Shown: piece by piece, positions 8,645-16,196 of the stretch
Layout: each line of letters opens with the position of its first letter
Position numbering within the stretch: position 1 is the stretch's first letter
NCBI GenBank assembly: GCA_902790175.1
Contig: CADAQZ010000012.1
Location: 19,166 to 83,165 of the forward strand
Origin: an uncultured Eubacteriales bacterium
GTDB lineage: Bacteria > Bacillota > Clostridia > Christensenellales > Aristaeellaceae
Length of the DNA: 64,000 nt
Direction: 5' to 3'
Notes under the pieces: model-generated
Databases searched by the model: none
Seen by the model: the letters and a program-made list of their open reading frames with translations, nothing else
Told to the model about the DNA's origin: nothing
Translations under genes and position numbers: made by a program

Positions 8645-9754
8645 TTAGTTCTCCCGTACCCACTCGTCCTCCGGCAGGCTCTCGAGGATCTGCACGGTGG
8701 CGTCGGCGGAGGGATAGCTCCAGGTCTCCTCGGCGGGCGTGGGGGACGGGGTGGGCGTGGCGTCCGGACCGGGCGTCGCGCCGATCTGGCCGGGCGCGCG
8801 CGTGGCGTTTCCAACGACGGGCAGGGCCTCGTCGCGGTCGGTCTCGATCACTTCGCGCAGCACGAATACCTCTTCGATGTGCTTGAAGTCTGCCGACGGG
8901 GCGATCACGGCGTAGCTGCCCTCGCTGCCGGCGTCCATGGACACGGCGGTGACGGTGCCGATGTGCAGCCCCTTCGGGAACAGCGAGTCCGTGCCCGACG
9001 TGATCACCGCGTCGCCCGGCATGATGCTGTTCAGATTGGGCAGGTAGTACACAAAGCACTGGGCGTCGTCGTCGGTGGCGGCCACGCGCCCGCGCATGAT
9101 GCCGTTGTCGCGCGTGCTCTGCACCATGCAGGCCACGGCGCTGCGGGAATCGATGATGCAGATGACCTTGGCGTAGTTCATGCCGGCCTCGTACACGCGG
9201 CCGATCAGCCCGTCGCCGTTGACCACGGACATGCCGGCGTTCACGCCATCGTTCTTGCCGCGGTTGATGGAGAAGGTTTCGAACCATTGGCCGGGGTCGC
9301 GGGCGATCACGCGCGCGAAGATCGGGTCCAGCGCCTCGTAGCGGCTCTTGGCATCCAGCGCGGCCTGCAGGCGCTCGTTTTCGCGGATGGCCTCCTGCGC
9401 GCTCTGCAGTTGCAGGCTCAGCTGCTGGTTCTCCACCGACAGGGCCTCGTACTCGTCCTCCAGCCTGTCGTAGTCCCGCCAGCGCTGCACGAACTGGCGC
9501 ACGCTCTCGGTCGCGCCGGTGAACGCGCTCTGCACGCGGCTGAACAGCGAGCCGATACCGTTTTCGGCGATGGAGATCTCGCTGCTGTTGCGTAGCACCA
9601 GGAAGAACACGATGGCGGCGACCGCCAGCAGCACCAGCACCGAAAACAGCACGCGACGGCGCGTGAGCTGCGCCCGGCGCTGCTCCTGCGTCGAACGCCG
9701 TACCCGCCGCCCCTTCGCGGCACGCTGCTTTTTGGGGGCTTTGCTTCTTGGCAT
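8645..9754 (-). CDS. mreC: Rod shape-determining protein MreC
   Basis: 369 residues: basic N-terminus, one membrane helix at about 32-53, a coiled-coil region about 70-125 (long run of E/Q/L with heptad character), then the beta-rich MreC core including GDGLIGRVYEAG and PGDAVITSG. The C-terminal 60 residues are P/T-rich and probably disordered. MreC is the periplasmic-side scaffold that activates PBP2. An 86-bp gap holding a hairpin repeat separates it from mreD. Confidence 0.95.
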   Translation of the reverse strand: MPRSKAPKKQRAAKGRRVRRSTQEQRRAQLTRRRVLFSVLVLLAVAAIVFFLVLRNSSEISIAENGIGSLFSRVQSAFTGATESVRQFVQRWRDYDRLEDEYEALSVENQQLSLQLQSAQEAIRENERLQAALDAKSRYEALDPIFARVIARDPGQWFETFSINRGKNDGVNAGMSVVNGDGLIGRVYEAGMNYAKVICIIDSRSAVACMVQSTRDNGIMRGRVAATDDDAQCFVYYLPNLNSIMPGDAVITSGTDSLFPKGLHIGTVTAVSMDAGSEGSYAVIAPSADFKHIEEVFVLREVIETDRDEALPVVGNATRAPGQIGATPGPDATPTPSPTPAEETWSYPSADATVQILESLPEDEWVREN

Positions 9755-9784
9755 CTTCTCTTTAACTCCCTTTGGAAGTAGTTA

Positions 9785-9868
9785 TCGAGTGAGGAGTTAG
9801 GAGTGAGGAGTGAGGAGTGTCAGTTTGCTAACTTCAACTCCTAACTCCTAACTCCTCACTCCTAACTC
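9785..9868. repeat. Facing heptad arrays between mreB and mreC
   Basis: Four direct units (AGGAGTT, AGGAGTG, AGGAGTG, AGGAGTG) are followed about 20 bp later by at least five inverted units of the same type (AACTCCT, AACTCCT, CACTCCT). The two arms can pair over about 30 bp. This fills the whole 115-bp mreB-mreC gap. Confidence 0.85.
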
Positions 9869-9869
9869 G

Positions 9870-10910
9870 TCAAATCTCTATCAGGCATCCGCTCTGCTCG
9901 AACTTCGTCATCATGCGGTCGCTGGAGGCGATCATGCAGCAGCCCAGCGCCACGTCGTCCTGCGGGGCCTCGTCGATGGTCACGCGCAGGCCGAGCATCT
10001 CGCCCAGGCGCTCGCCCAGGCCCTCCAGCAGCGCGCCGCCGCCGGACAGGTACAGCCCCTGGGGCAGTATGTCCTCCGCCAGCTCCGGCGGGATGTTCTC
10101 GAAGGCGTCGCGGATGTTCTCCACCAGCGCCTCCAGCGGGGGCTGGATGGCGTTGTGCACGTCCGCGGCCGTGATTTCCACGGTGTTGGGCTTGCCGCTG
10201 GCGGCGTCGCGGCCGCGCAGCGTGACGGTCTGGTGCAAAAGCGACGGCGAGCGCACGGCGCTGCCCAGGTCGATCTTCAGATCTTCCGCCGTGCGCTGGC
10301 CGATGACCAGCCCCTTCTCGCGGCGGATGTAGCGGATGATGGCCTCGTCGAGCCCGGCGGAGCCCGTGCGCAGCGTGCGCGCGGCCGCCACGCCGTTCAT
10401 CGACACGATCGTGACCTCCGTGGTGGAGCCGCCGATGCACACCAGCAGCGACCCGCGCGGCTCCTCGATGGGCACGCCCGCGCCTACGGCCGCCGCCACG
10501 CTGCTGCGCACCATGGCGCTGCGCCGCGCCCCGGCCGTGCGCACGGCCTCCTCCAGCGCGTTCTGCTCCACGCGGGTACAGCCCTGCGACATCGACACCA
10601 CCAGCCGGTTCTTCTCCAGCGCGCGCCGCTTGCCCAGCGCCTTGTTCGCCAGCCGCTGGATCAGCGCCGTGGTCAGCTCGATATTGCCCACGGCCCCGTC
10701 CATCACGGGGCTGATCAGCGCCACGTCCTTGGGCGTGCGGCCCAGCATCTGCCGCGCGTCGCGGCCCACGGCCAGGATCTGGTCGGTGTCCTCGCGCAGC
10801 GTCAGCACGTAGCTGGGCTCGCGCAGCACGATGCCCTCGTTCTCCAGGCAGATCGTCACGTTGGCGGAGCCCAGGTCGATGCCCACGCCGCCCGATGAGA
10901 ATACACCCAT
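9870..10910 (-). CDS. mreB: Rod shape-determining protein MreB
   Basis: 346 residues, the normal length for this bacterial actin. Phosphate-1 motif GIDLGSANVTI at residues 9-19, the phosphate-2 region LLVCIGGSTTEVTIVS and the adenosine motif LYLSGGGALLEGLGE are all present. It organises elongation-mode wall synthesis. Start ATG at 10910 is preceded by GGAGG. Encoded directly after maf. Confidence 0.96.
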   Translation of the reverse strand: MGVFSSGGVGIDLGSANVTICLENEGIVLREPSYVLTLREDTDQILAVGRDARQMLGRTPKDVALISPVMDGAVGNIELTTALIQRLANKALGKRRALEKNRLVVSMSQGCTRVEQNALEEAVRTAGARRSAMVRSSVAAAVGAGVPIEEPRGSLLVCIGGSTTEVTIVSMNGVAAARTLRTGSAGLDEAIIRYIRREKGLVIGQRTAEDLKIDLGSAVRSPSLLHQTVTLRGRDAASGKPNTVEITAADVHNAIQPPLEALVENIRDAFENIPPELAEDILPQGLYLSGGGALLEGLGERLGEMLGLRVTIDEAPQDDVALGCCMIASSDRMMTKFEQSGCLIEI

Positions 10911-10943
10911 AATAAACCTCCGGTTTGAGAGTTGAGAGTGTGG

Positions 10944-11516
10944 TTACATCCCAAAATGCGCCAACATCTCCTTGACCTCCACGACAGGGAAGCCGATCAC
11001 GTTCTCCAGCTCGCCGTCGAGCTTCGATACGAACGCGCCCGCCCCGCCCTGGATGGCATAGGCTCCGGCCTTGTCCATCGGCTCGCCGGTAGAGATGTAG
11101 GCGTCGATCTCTTCGTCCGTCAGGGCGCGGAACGTGACGCCGGTGCGCACGGCGCGGGTCTCGATCTGGCCCGTGGCGGCGTCCAGCACGCACACGCCGG
11201 TGAACACCTCGTGCTCGCGGTCCGACAGCGCCTTCAGCATCGCGCGGGCGTCCGCGGCGTCGGCAGGCTTGCCCAGCGGCACGCCGTCCAGCGACACCAG
11301 CGTGTCCGAGGCGATCACGACGCCCTCTTGAAAATGCGCCGCCGCCGCGCGCGCCTTGCGCTGCGCCAGCGTGAACACGATGTCCCGCGCGTGGCCGGTC
11401 ACGTGCTCGTCCACGTCCGGCGCGCAGATCTCAAATGCGTAGCCCATCTTAGCCAGCAGCTCCCGCCGCCGGGGCGACCCCGAGGCCAGGATCAGCTTTT
11501 TGTTGCCGTTTGACAT
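10944..11516 (-). CDS. maf: Maf-family nucleoside triphosphate pyrophosphatase
   Basis: 190 residues. The Maf signature ASGSPRRRELL lies at residues 11-21, followed by SDTLVSLDGVPLGKP and the YAIQGGAGAF segment. Maf proteins hydrolyse non-canonical or methylated NTPs. The gene opens the mreBCD-pbp2-rodA operon, the same maf-mreB order as in Bacillus. mreB starts 33 bp downstream, with a short heptad array (AGAGTTG AGAGTGT) in the gap. Confidence 0.94.
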   Translation of the reverse strand: MSNGNKKLILASGSPRRRELLAKMGYAFEICAPDVDEHVTGHARDIVFTLAQRKARAAAAHFQEGVVIASDTLVSLDGVPLGKPADAADARAMLKALSDREHEVFTGVCVLDAATGQIETRAVRTGVTFRALTDEEIDAYISTGEPMDKAGAYAIQGGAGAFVSKLDGELENVIGFPVVEVKEMLAHFGM

Positions 11517-11561
11517 GAAAAACCTCTATAGCGCATAATTCTACATTCTATACCATCAAAC

Positions 11562-11567
11562 ATTATA
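11562..11567 (-). promoter_or_regulatory. Probable extended -10 promoter of the maf-mre operon
   Basis: On the minus strand the region reads TGTGGTATAAT, an extended -10 element (TG-n-TATAAT), about 45 bp before the maf start. The -35 region is poor (TTTTAT), as often tolerated with an extended -10. It lies just after the hairpin that closes the upstream ligase gene. Confidence 0.6.
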
Positions 11568-11591
11568 CCACACATTTTCCGCGAATAAAAG

Positions 11592-11617
11592 CAATTCCCG
11601 GCTTTGACCGGGAATTG
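11592..11617 (-). terminator. Intrinsic terminator of the minus-strand acyl-CoA ligase
   Basis: Perfect 10-bp stem CAATTCCCGG / CCGGGAATTG with a 6-nt loop. On the minus strand it is followed by CTTTTATT, a U-rich tail, so it should end transcription coming from the ligase gene before the maf promoter. Confidence 0.8.
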
Positions 11618-11639
11618 TCACGAACATATTACACATAGA

Positions 11640-11790
11640 AAACATTGTCAGACGCGCTTCGCGCGCCAGCTCCCCTTGAAAGGGGAGCCAAGTATCTTCT
11701 TGCCTCCCCTGTGTAAGGGGAGGTGGCGCGTAGCGCCGGAGGGGTTGTAGGGGCGGCGGTGCGCCGCGGGGCGCGGCCCCACCACCCGCA
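11640..11790. repeat. Cluster of hairpin repeat modules, no gene
   Basis: The gap holds GCGCG hairpins and CTCCCCTT...AAGGGGAG (11651-11690), the double-hairpin module (11700-11748) and the GTAGGGGCGGCG...CGCCGC hairpin (about 11748-11770). No open frame with a ribosome site is seen. Confidence 0.8.
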
Positions 11791-11802
11791 ATGCCGCCTG
11801 CC

Positions 11803-13509
11803 CTATTCCGCCGCCTGCTTTTCCAGCGCGCGGAAGTCGATCTTGCCGATGGGCGTCACGGGCAGCGCGTCTATGAACTGGTATCGGATCGGCTGGGCGT
11901 ACTCCGGCAGCTCCCGCGCGCAGATCGCCCGGATTTCATTTTCCGCCGCCTGTGCGTTTGCGCCGGGATTGAGCACCGCGAACACGACGGGCAGCATGCC
12001 CTGGCTGTGTTCGGCGTCGCGCACGCCCACCGCGCAGCTTGCCTCCACCAATTCGCTGCGGTTCACGGCCTGCTCGATCGCCGACGGGAAGACCTTGAAG
12101 CCGTCGTGGCGAACGATCATGCGCTTGATGCGGTCCGCGATGAACAGGCTGCCGTTTTCGTTCATATAGCCGATGTCACCTGAGTGGATCCACAGCCGTC
12201 CGTCCGCGTGGCGGCGCAGTATGGCGTCGGTCGCCTCGGGGTTGCCGTAGTAGCCGAGCATGACGTTCGGCCCGGTGATGCAGACCTCGCCGCGCTGTTT
12301 GTAGGGAAGTTCCTCGCCCGTCTGGGGGTCAAATATGGCGATAGTGGTCTGGACGTAGGGGATGCCGACGCTGCCGATCTCGTTGTTCTGGTCGATGGTG
12401 GCGGTCACGGCGGCGCAGAGCTCCGTCATGCCGTAGCCCTTCGTGACGTTGTGCTTGCATCCGTGCGCCCGCACAAAGGCATTGGCCGCCTTCTCCAGCC
12501 CGACATCCATCGAATCGCCGCCCACCGCCGCCAGGACGATGTTGGAGAAGTCGGCCCGGGCCAGCTTCCTGCTGTGGATGATCGTTCCCCAGTAGGACGG
12601 CACAAAGACCATGTGGACGGGCTTGTGCTTGAGCAGGAGCAGATCAAACTTCTTTGGGTCGAAGGCGGGAATGAGGATCGTCTCCATGCCCACGACCAGC
12701 GGCAGGCAGATGCCCATGCCGAGGCCGTAGGCGATGAACGGCGGCATGATGCCCATCCATGTATGCACGCGCCGCATGTCGATGCCCGTCTCGATGGACT
12801 GGAACACCATGGCGTTGAGGTTGTCGTCGCTCAGCATCACGCCCTTGGGCGCGCCGGTCGTGCCGCCGGTGTGCACGATCAGGCAGCAGCGGTCGGCTCG
12901 GTAGGGCGCAGGCTTGAAACCCTTGCCGATCCCGGACGCGATGAAATCCCGCCACGGCACGCAGTTCTCCGCCAGCTTCGGCGCGGGCTTTGTCAGCCGG
13001 TAGGCGAAGCGCTTGACGCCAGGAAGCGAATCGGCGGGGGATGTGACGATGATCTTTTCCACGCCCGTGCCCTGCGTCGCCTGGGCGACCTTGCCGTACG
13101 CGGCGTCCAGTGTCACGACGATCTTCGCGTTCACCTCCCGGATGTATTCGCGGATGCCCTCGGGGCTGGTGCGCGGGTCGACCATGTTGGACACGGCGCC
13201 CAGCCGGTCCAGCGCGTAGAAGATGTACACCGTTTCCGGCGTGGTGACGCTGGCGACGACGACGATGTCGCCCTCCCCGACGCCCAGCGCTGCAAAGGAT
13301 GCCGCCGCCTCGTCGATGTGCCTGAACAGTTCCAGGAAGGTGACCCGGTTACCGAAATAGTTGAGCGCGACGCGACCGGTATAGTCTTTGTTCTGCCGCC
13401 ACAGGTATTCATAGATGGTGCACTTCGGCAGCGGGGCGTTGATCGCCTCGTCCGGGTAGTATTTCAGCCAGGGGCGGTCGATGGACGGATAGCCGGTCAG
13501 TTGTGTCAT
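11803..13509 (-). CDS. AMP-dependent acyl-CoA synthetase/ligase
   Basis: 568 residues from the ATG at 13509, which has AAAGGAG nine bases upstream; an upstream in-frame start lacks such a site. Full ANL architecture: P-loop HTGGTTGAPKG at about 220, GYGMTE near 360, GRLWIHSGD at about 435 and the C-terminal GKIDFRALEK with the catalytic lysine. Acid substrate unknown; the length fits medium/long-chain or aryl-acid ligases. It is divergent from a small XRE regulator across 150 bp containing three copies of one palindrome, so repression by that regulator is likely. Ends in an intrinsic terminator at 11592-11617. Confidence 0.93.
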   Translation of the reverse strand: MTQLTGYPSIDRPWLKYYPDEAINAPLPKCTIYEYLWRQNKDYTGRVALNYFGNRVTFLELFRHIDEAAASFAALGVGEGDIVVVASVTTPETVYIFYALDRLGAVSNMVDPRTSPEGIREYIREVNAKIVVTLDAAYGKVAQATQGTGVEKIIVTSPADSLPGVKRFAYRLTKPAPKLAENCVPWRDFIASGIGKGFKPAPYRADRCCLIVHTGGTTGAPKGVMLSDDNLNAMVFQSIETGIDMRRVHTWMGIMPPFIAYGLGMGICLPLVVGMETILIPAFDPKKFDLLLLKHKPVHMVFVPSYWGTIIHSRKLARADFSNIVLAAVGGDSMDVGLEKAANAFVRAHGCKHNVTKGYGMTELCAAVTATIDQNNEIGSVGIPYVQTTIAIFDPQTGEELPYKQRGEVCITGPNVMLGYYGNPEATDAILRRHADGRLWIHSGDIGYMNENGSLFIADRIKRMIVRHDGFKVFPSAIEQAVNRSELVEASCAVGVRDAEHSQGMLPVVFAVLNPGANAQAAENEIRAICARELPEYAQPIRYQFIDALPVTPIGKIDFRALEKQAAE

Positions 13510-13546
13510 AGTGATAACTCCTTTGATGTGCTTTCCTGGCAATTGT

Positions 13547-13562
13547 TAGTGATTTATCACTA
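13547..13562. promoter_or_regulatory. Operator-like palindrome O1 (TAGTGA-N4-TCACTA)
   Basis: TAGTGATTTATCACTA: six-base arms TAGTGA/TCACTA around TTTA. It lies 38 bp upstream of the ligase start codon. The same arms recur at O2 and O3; see findings. Confidence 0.7.
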
Positions 13563-13581
13563 GTATACCACAAATTCACCG

Positions 13582-13601
13582 ATTAGTGAAGCATCACTAA
13601 T
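13582..13601. promoter_or_regulatory. Operator-like palindrome O2 (ATTAGTGA-N4-TCACTAAT)
   Basis: The longest copy, with eight-base perfect arms around AGCA. Its centre is 37 bp from O1 and 42 bp from O3, near three and a half to four helical turns, suiting cooperative binding of a small dimeric HTH protein. Confidence 0.72.
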
Positions 13602-13624
13602 ATTTTACGTTCCAAACCTCTATC

Positions 13625-13641
13625 TTAGTGATAGATCACTT
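13625..13641. promoter_or_regulatory. Operator-like palindrome O3 (AGTGA-N4-TCACT)
   Basis: TTAGTGATAGATCACTT lies immediately before the ribosome-binding site (13643-13650) of the XRE gene. This position would allow autorepression. Confidence 0.7.
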
Positions 13642-13658
13642 GAAAGGAGGCGTGGAAC

Positions 13659-13901
13659 GTGACGACCCAGCAGACCGTCGCCGCGCGGATCAAGGAGCTT
13701 TGCAAGCAGCGCGGCATCACGCCGAACGGATTGGCCTATCTGTCGGCGGTTTCACAGAGCACGATCAAGAGCATCCTCAACGGCGAGAGCCAGAATCCCG
13801 GCGTTGTGACGCTGAAAAAGCTGTGCGACGCCTTTGAGATCACCCTCGGCGAGTTCTTCTCGACGCCGGAGTTTGACGAACTGGAGCAGGAAATCAAATG
13901 A
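13659..13901 (+). CDS. Small XRE-family HTH transcriptional regulator
   Basis: 80 residues from GTG at 13659, eight bases after AAAGGAGG. Almost the whole protein is one HTH_3 domain (residues 5-65; LAYLSAVSQSTIKSILNGES is the recognition region), with a short acidic tail. No effector domain is present, so it may answer to a partner protein or only set basal expression. Its neighbour on the other side of the palindromes is an acyl-CoA ligase, the probable target. A hairpin at 13902-13928 closes the gene. Confidence 0.92.
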   Translation: MTTQQTVAARIKELCKQRGITPNGLAYLSAVSQSTIKSILNGESQNPGVVTLKKLCDAFEITLGEFFSTPEFDELEQEIK

Positions 13902-13928
13902 CCGCCTGTCACGAAATGTGACGGGCGG
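13902..13928. terminator. Hairpin between the XRE gene and htpG
   Basis: CCGCCTGTCAC pairs with GTGACGGGCGG (one G-U pair) around GAAAT, immediately after the XRE stop and 49 bp after the htpG end on the other strand. The tail is only TTTGAAA, so termination strength is uncertain; it may serve both convergent genes. Confidence 0.6.
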
Positions 13929-13976
13929 TTTGAAATACAGGAGCAGCGAAGGATTTTTTCACTTTATAAAGGCGCT

Positions 13977-15845
13977 TTACTTCTCGATCAACTCCGTCAG
14001 CAGCTGGTTGCTGCGGCGGAGGAAGTCCACCATGCGGTCGGCGACCAGGGGCTGGCGCGCCATTTCGGCCAGGTCGGCTACCTGGGCGCACACGGTCTCG
14101 GTTTTTTCGCCCTCGTCGGCGTCCTGCAGCCACTTCACCAGCGGGTGCTTGTCGTTGAGCACGAGCGTGCGCTTCTCCGGCAGCTTCATGTCGGGGCCGC
14201 CCCAGCGGCTGGACATCTCGGTGAAGCGGCGGTTCTGCTCGTCCACGGTGATCATCGCGATCAGCGCGTCGTCCTTGAAGGGCTTGAGCTGCACGTCCAC
14301 CTGGTCGTCGTTCATGACCTTGCGGAACAGACCCTCCAGCTTCTTGCGGGCGTCCTCGCTGATCTCGCCATCCTCGGTGAGGCTGTCGGCGGCGGCGTCC
14401 ACGCGCTTGAAAGAGACCTTCTGCTCGCGCTCGGAATACTCCAGGAAGCTGATGAAGTTGTTGTCGATCAGCGTGTCCAAGAGGATGACGTCCTTGCCCT
14501 GGTCGTTGTAGAGCTGGATCATCTGTGCCTGGCGCTTCTCGTCGCTGGCGTAGTAGACCACCTTGTCCTCGCCGTCCGCGCAGTTCTTGTTCAGGTATTC
14601 GTCCAGCGTGACGTACTCCCCGGCGGTGGTCTTGTAGATCAGCGCGCCCTTCACGCGCTCGTAGAACTTTTCGTCCTTGATGCAGCCGTACTTCACGAAC
14701 GGGTGGATGTCGTCCCAGTAGCGCTGGTAGTCCTCGCGCTTGGTGTTGAATTCGCTCACGAGGCGGTCGGCCACCTTGCGCGTGATGTAGGCGGCCATCT
14801 TCTTCACGTAGCCGTCGTTTTGCAGGAACGAGCGCGACACGTTCAGCGGCAGGTCCGGGCAGTCCACGCAGCCCTTCAAGAGCAGCAGGAACTCCGGGAT
14901 GACCTCCTTGATGTTGTCCGCGACGAACACCTGGTTGTTATACAGCTTGATGACGCCCTCGCTGGCGGTAAACTCGTTCTTGATGCGGGGGAAGTAGAGG
15001 ATGCCCTTCAGGTTGAACGGGTACTCGGCGTTCAGGTGGATCCAGAACAGCGGCTCTTCGAAGTCGTGGAACACCTTGCGGTAGAACTCGCGGTACTCCT
15101 CGTCGGTGCACTCGTTCGGCCGCTTCATCCACAGCGGATGGATGTCGTTGATCGGCTTGGGCTCCTCCGGCTCCTTTTCTTCCTTCTTCTCCTCGCCCTC
15201 CTTGGGCTCCTCGGGCTTCTTCACTTCCGTCACATAGATCGGCACCGGCATGAACGCGCAGTGCTTTTCGAGCGTCTCGCGAAGCGTCCACAGGTTCAGG
15301 AAGTCCTTGTCGGCGTCGTCGATGTACAGCGTGATGGCCGTGCCGCGCTCGGTGCGGTCGGAGGGCTCGATTTCGTACTCCATGCCGTCCTCGCTCGTCC
15401 AGCGCACGGCGGGGGAGCCGTCGTAGCTCTTCGAGTCGATGACCACCTTGTCGGACACCATGAACGCGCTGTAGAAGCCCAGGCCAAAGTGGCCGATGAT
15501 GCCCGCGCCCTCGCCCTTGCTCTCCTCGGTGTACTTGGTGATGAAGTCCGTCGCGCCGGAGAACGCCACCTGTGCGATGTACTTGACGATCTCGTACTCG
15601 GTCATGCCGATGCCGTTGTCAATAAACGTCAGCGTGCCCTTTTCCTTGTCCGTGATCACGTCGATGCGGTCGGGCGCGTCGTCGCCCTCGGCCTTTCCGT
15701 TGCCGACCAGCCAGCGATACTTCTTGATCGCGTCGCAGCCGTTGGAGATCAGCTCGCGGGCGAAGATATCCTTGTCGGAGTACAGCCACTGCTTGATGAC
15801 CGGCATGATGTTTTCAGCGTTAATGGATACGGTTCCCCTGGACAT
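13977..15845 (-). CDS. htpG: Molecular chaperone HtpG (Hsp90)
   Basis: 622 residues, normal for bacterial Hsp90. The GHKL ATPase domain shows ELISNGCDA (N-box), DNGIGM and GHFGLGFYSAF; a charged E/K-rich linker at about 205-225 precedes the middle domain. The start ATG at 15845 has TAAGGAGGAAAA upstream. Cytosolic ATP-dependent chaperone for late folding. A consensus promoter (15892-15919) and a perfect CIRCE (15927-15953) lie upstream, pointing to HrcA control. Confidence 0.97.
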   Translation of the reverse strand: MSRGTVSINAENIMPVIKQWLYSDKDIFARELISNGCDAIKKYRWLVGNGKAEGDDAPDRIDVITDKEKGTLTFIDNGIGMTEYEIVKYIAQVAFSGATDFITKYTEESKGEGAGIIGHFGLGFYSAFMVSDKVVIDSKSYDGSPAVRWTSEDGMEYEIEPSDRTERGTAITLYIDDADKDFLNLWTLRETLEKHCAFMPVPIYVTEVKKPEEPKEGEEKKEEKEPEEPKPINDIHPLWMKRPNECTDEEYREFYRKVFHDFEEPLFWIHLNAEYPFNLKGILYFPRIKNEFTASEGVIKLYNNQVFVADNIKEVIPEFLLLLKGCVDCPDLPLNVSRSFLQNDGYVKKMAAYITRKVADRLVSEFNTKREDYQRYWDDIHPFVKYGCIKDEKFYERVKGALIYKTTAGEYVTLDEYLNKNCADGEDKVVYYASDEKRQAQMIQLYNDQGKDVILLDTLIDNNFISFLEYSEREQKVSFKRVDAAADSLTEDGEISEDARKKLEGLFRKVMNDDQVDVQLKPFKDDALIAMITVDEQNRRFTEMSSRWGGPDMKLPEKRTLVLNDKHPLVKWLQDADEGEKTETVCAQVADLAEMARQPLVADRMVDFLRRSNQLLTELIEK

Positions 15846-15891
15846 ATTTTTTCCTCCTTAAGGCAATGATTCACATTGGGTTCACATCCCT

Positions 15892-15919
15892 ATTATAGCC
15901 TGAAAGCGGGGGATGTCAA
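15892..15919 (-). promoter_or_regulatory. Consensus sigma-A promoter of htpG
   Basis: On the minus strand TTGACA (15914-15919), a 16-bp spacer, and TATAAT (15892-15897): both hexamers are perfect. It lies about 50 bp before the htpG start codon, so basal transcription should be strong and probably needs a repressor. Confidence 0.9.
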
Positions 15920-15926
15920 GTAAATT

Positions 15927-15953
15927 TTAGCACTCAAATAAAAAGAGTGCTAA
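15927..15953. promoter_or_regulatory. CIRCE element (HrcA operator)
   Basis: TTAGCACTC, nine bases, GAGTGCTAA: an exact match to the CIRCE consensus including the 9-bp spacer. It sits directly upstream of the -35 box of htpG. In Bacillus CIRCE controls groE and dnaK, not htpG, so HrcA control of htpG would differ from that model; hrcA is not in the window. Confidence 0.92.
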
Positions 15954-16059
15954 CAAAACGGCGGTAGCAACTTCGATTTTAGAGAATTCTACTGTTGGTT
16001 GCTTGCAAATGTTGGTTGAATGTGCTATGGTGTATCTGGGCAGAATGCCAGGGAGGCCA

Positions 16060-16151
16060 GATTGCCACGGCCTGCGGCCTCGCAATGACGCGTGTGCGAC
16101 TTGCGACGTCATTGCGAGGAGGCCGGGTGAAGCCCGGCTGACGCGGCAATC
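16060..16151. repeat. Palindromic intergenic element (GATTGCC ends, CGCAATGACG core)
   Basis: Terminal GATTGCC (16060-16066) and GGCAATC (16145-16151) enclose CGCAATGACG (16081-16090) facing CGTCATTGCG (16107-16116). This 92-bp nested palindrome resembles small non-coding repeats seen in many bacterial genomes. No gene is seen in 15954-16196. Confidence 0.8.
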
Positions 16152-16196
16152 CGGTTCCCAAAACTCAAAACACCGAACTTGATTGGAGGCGGAACT

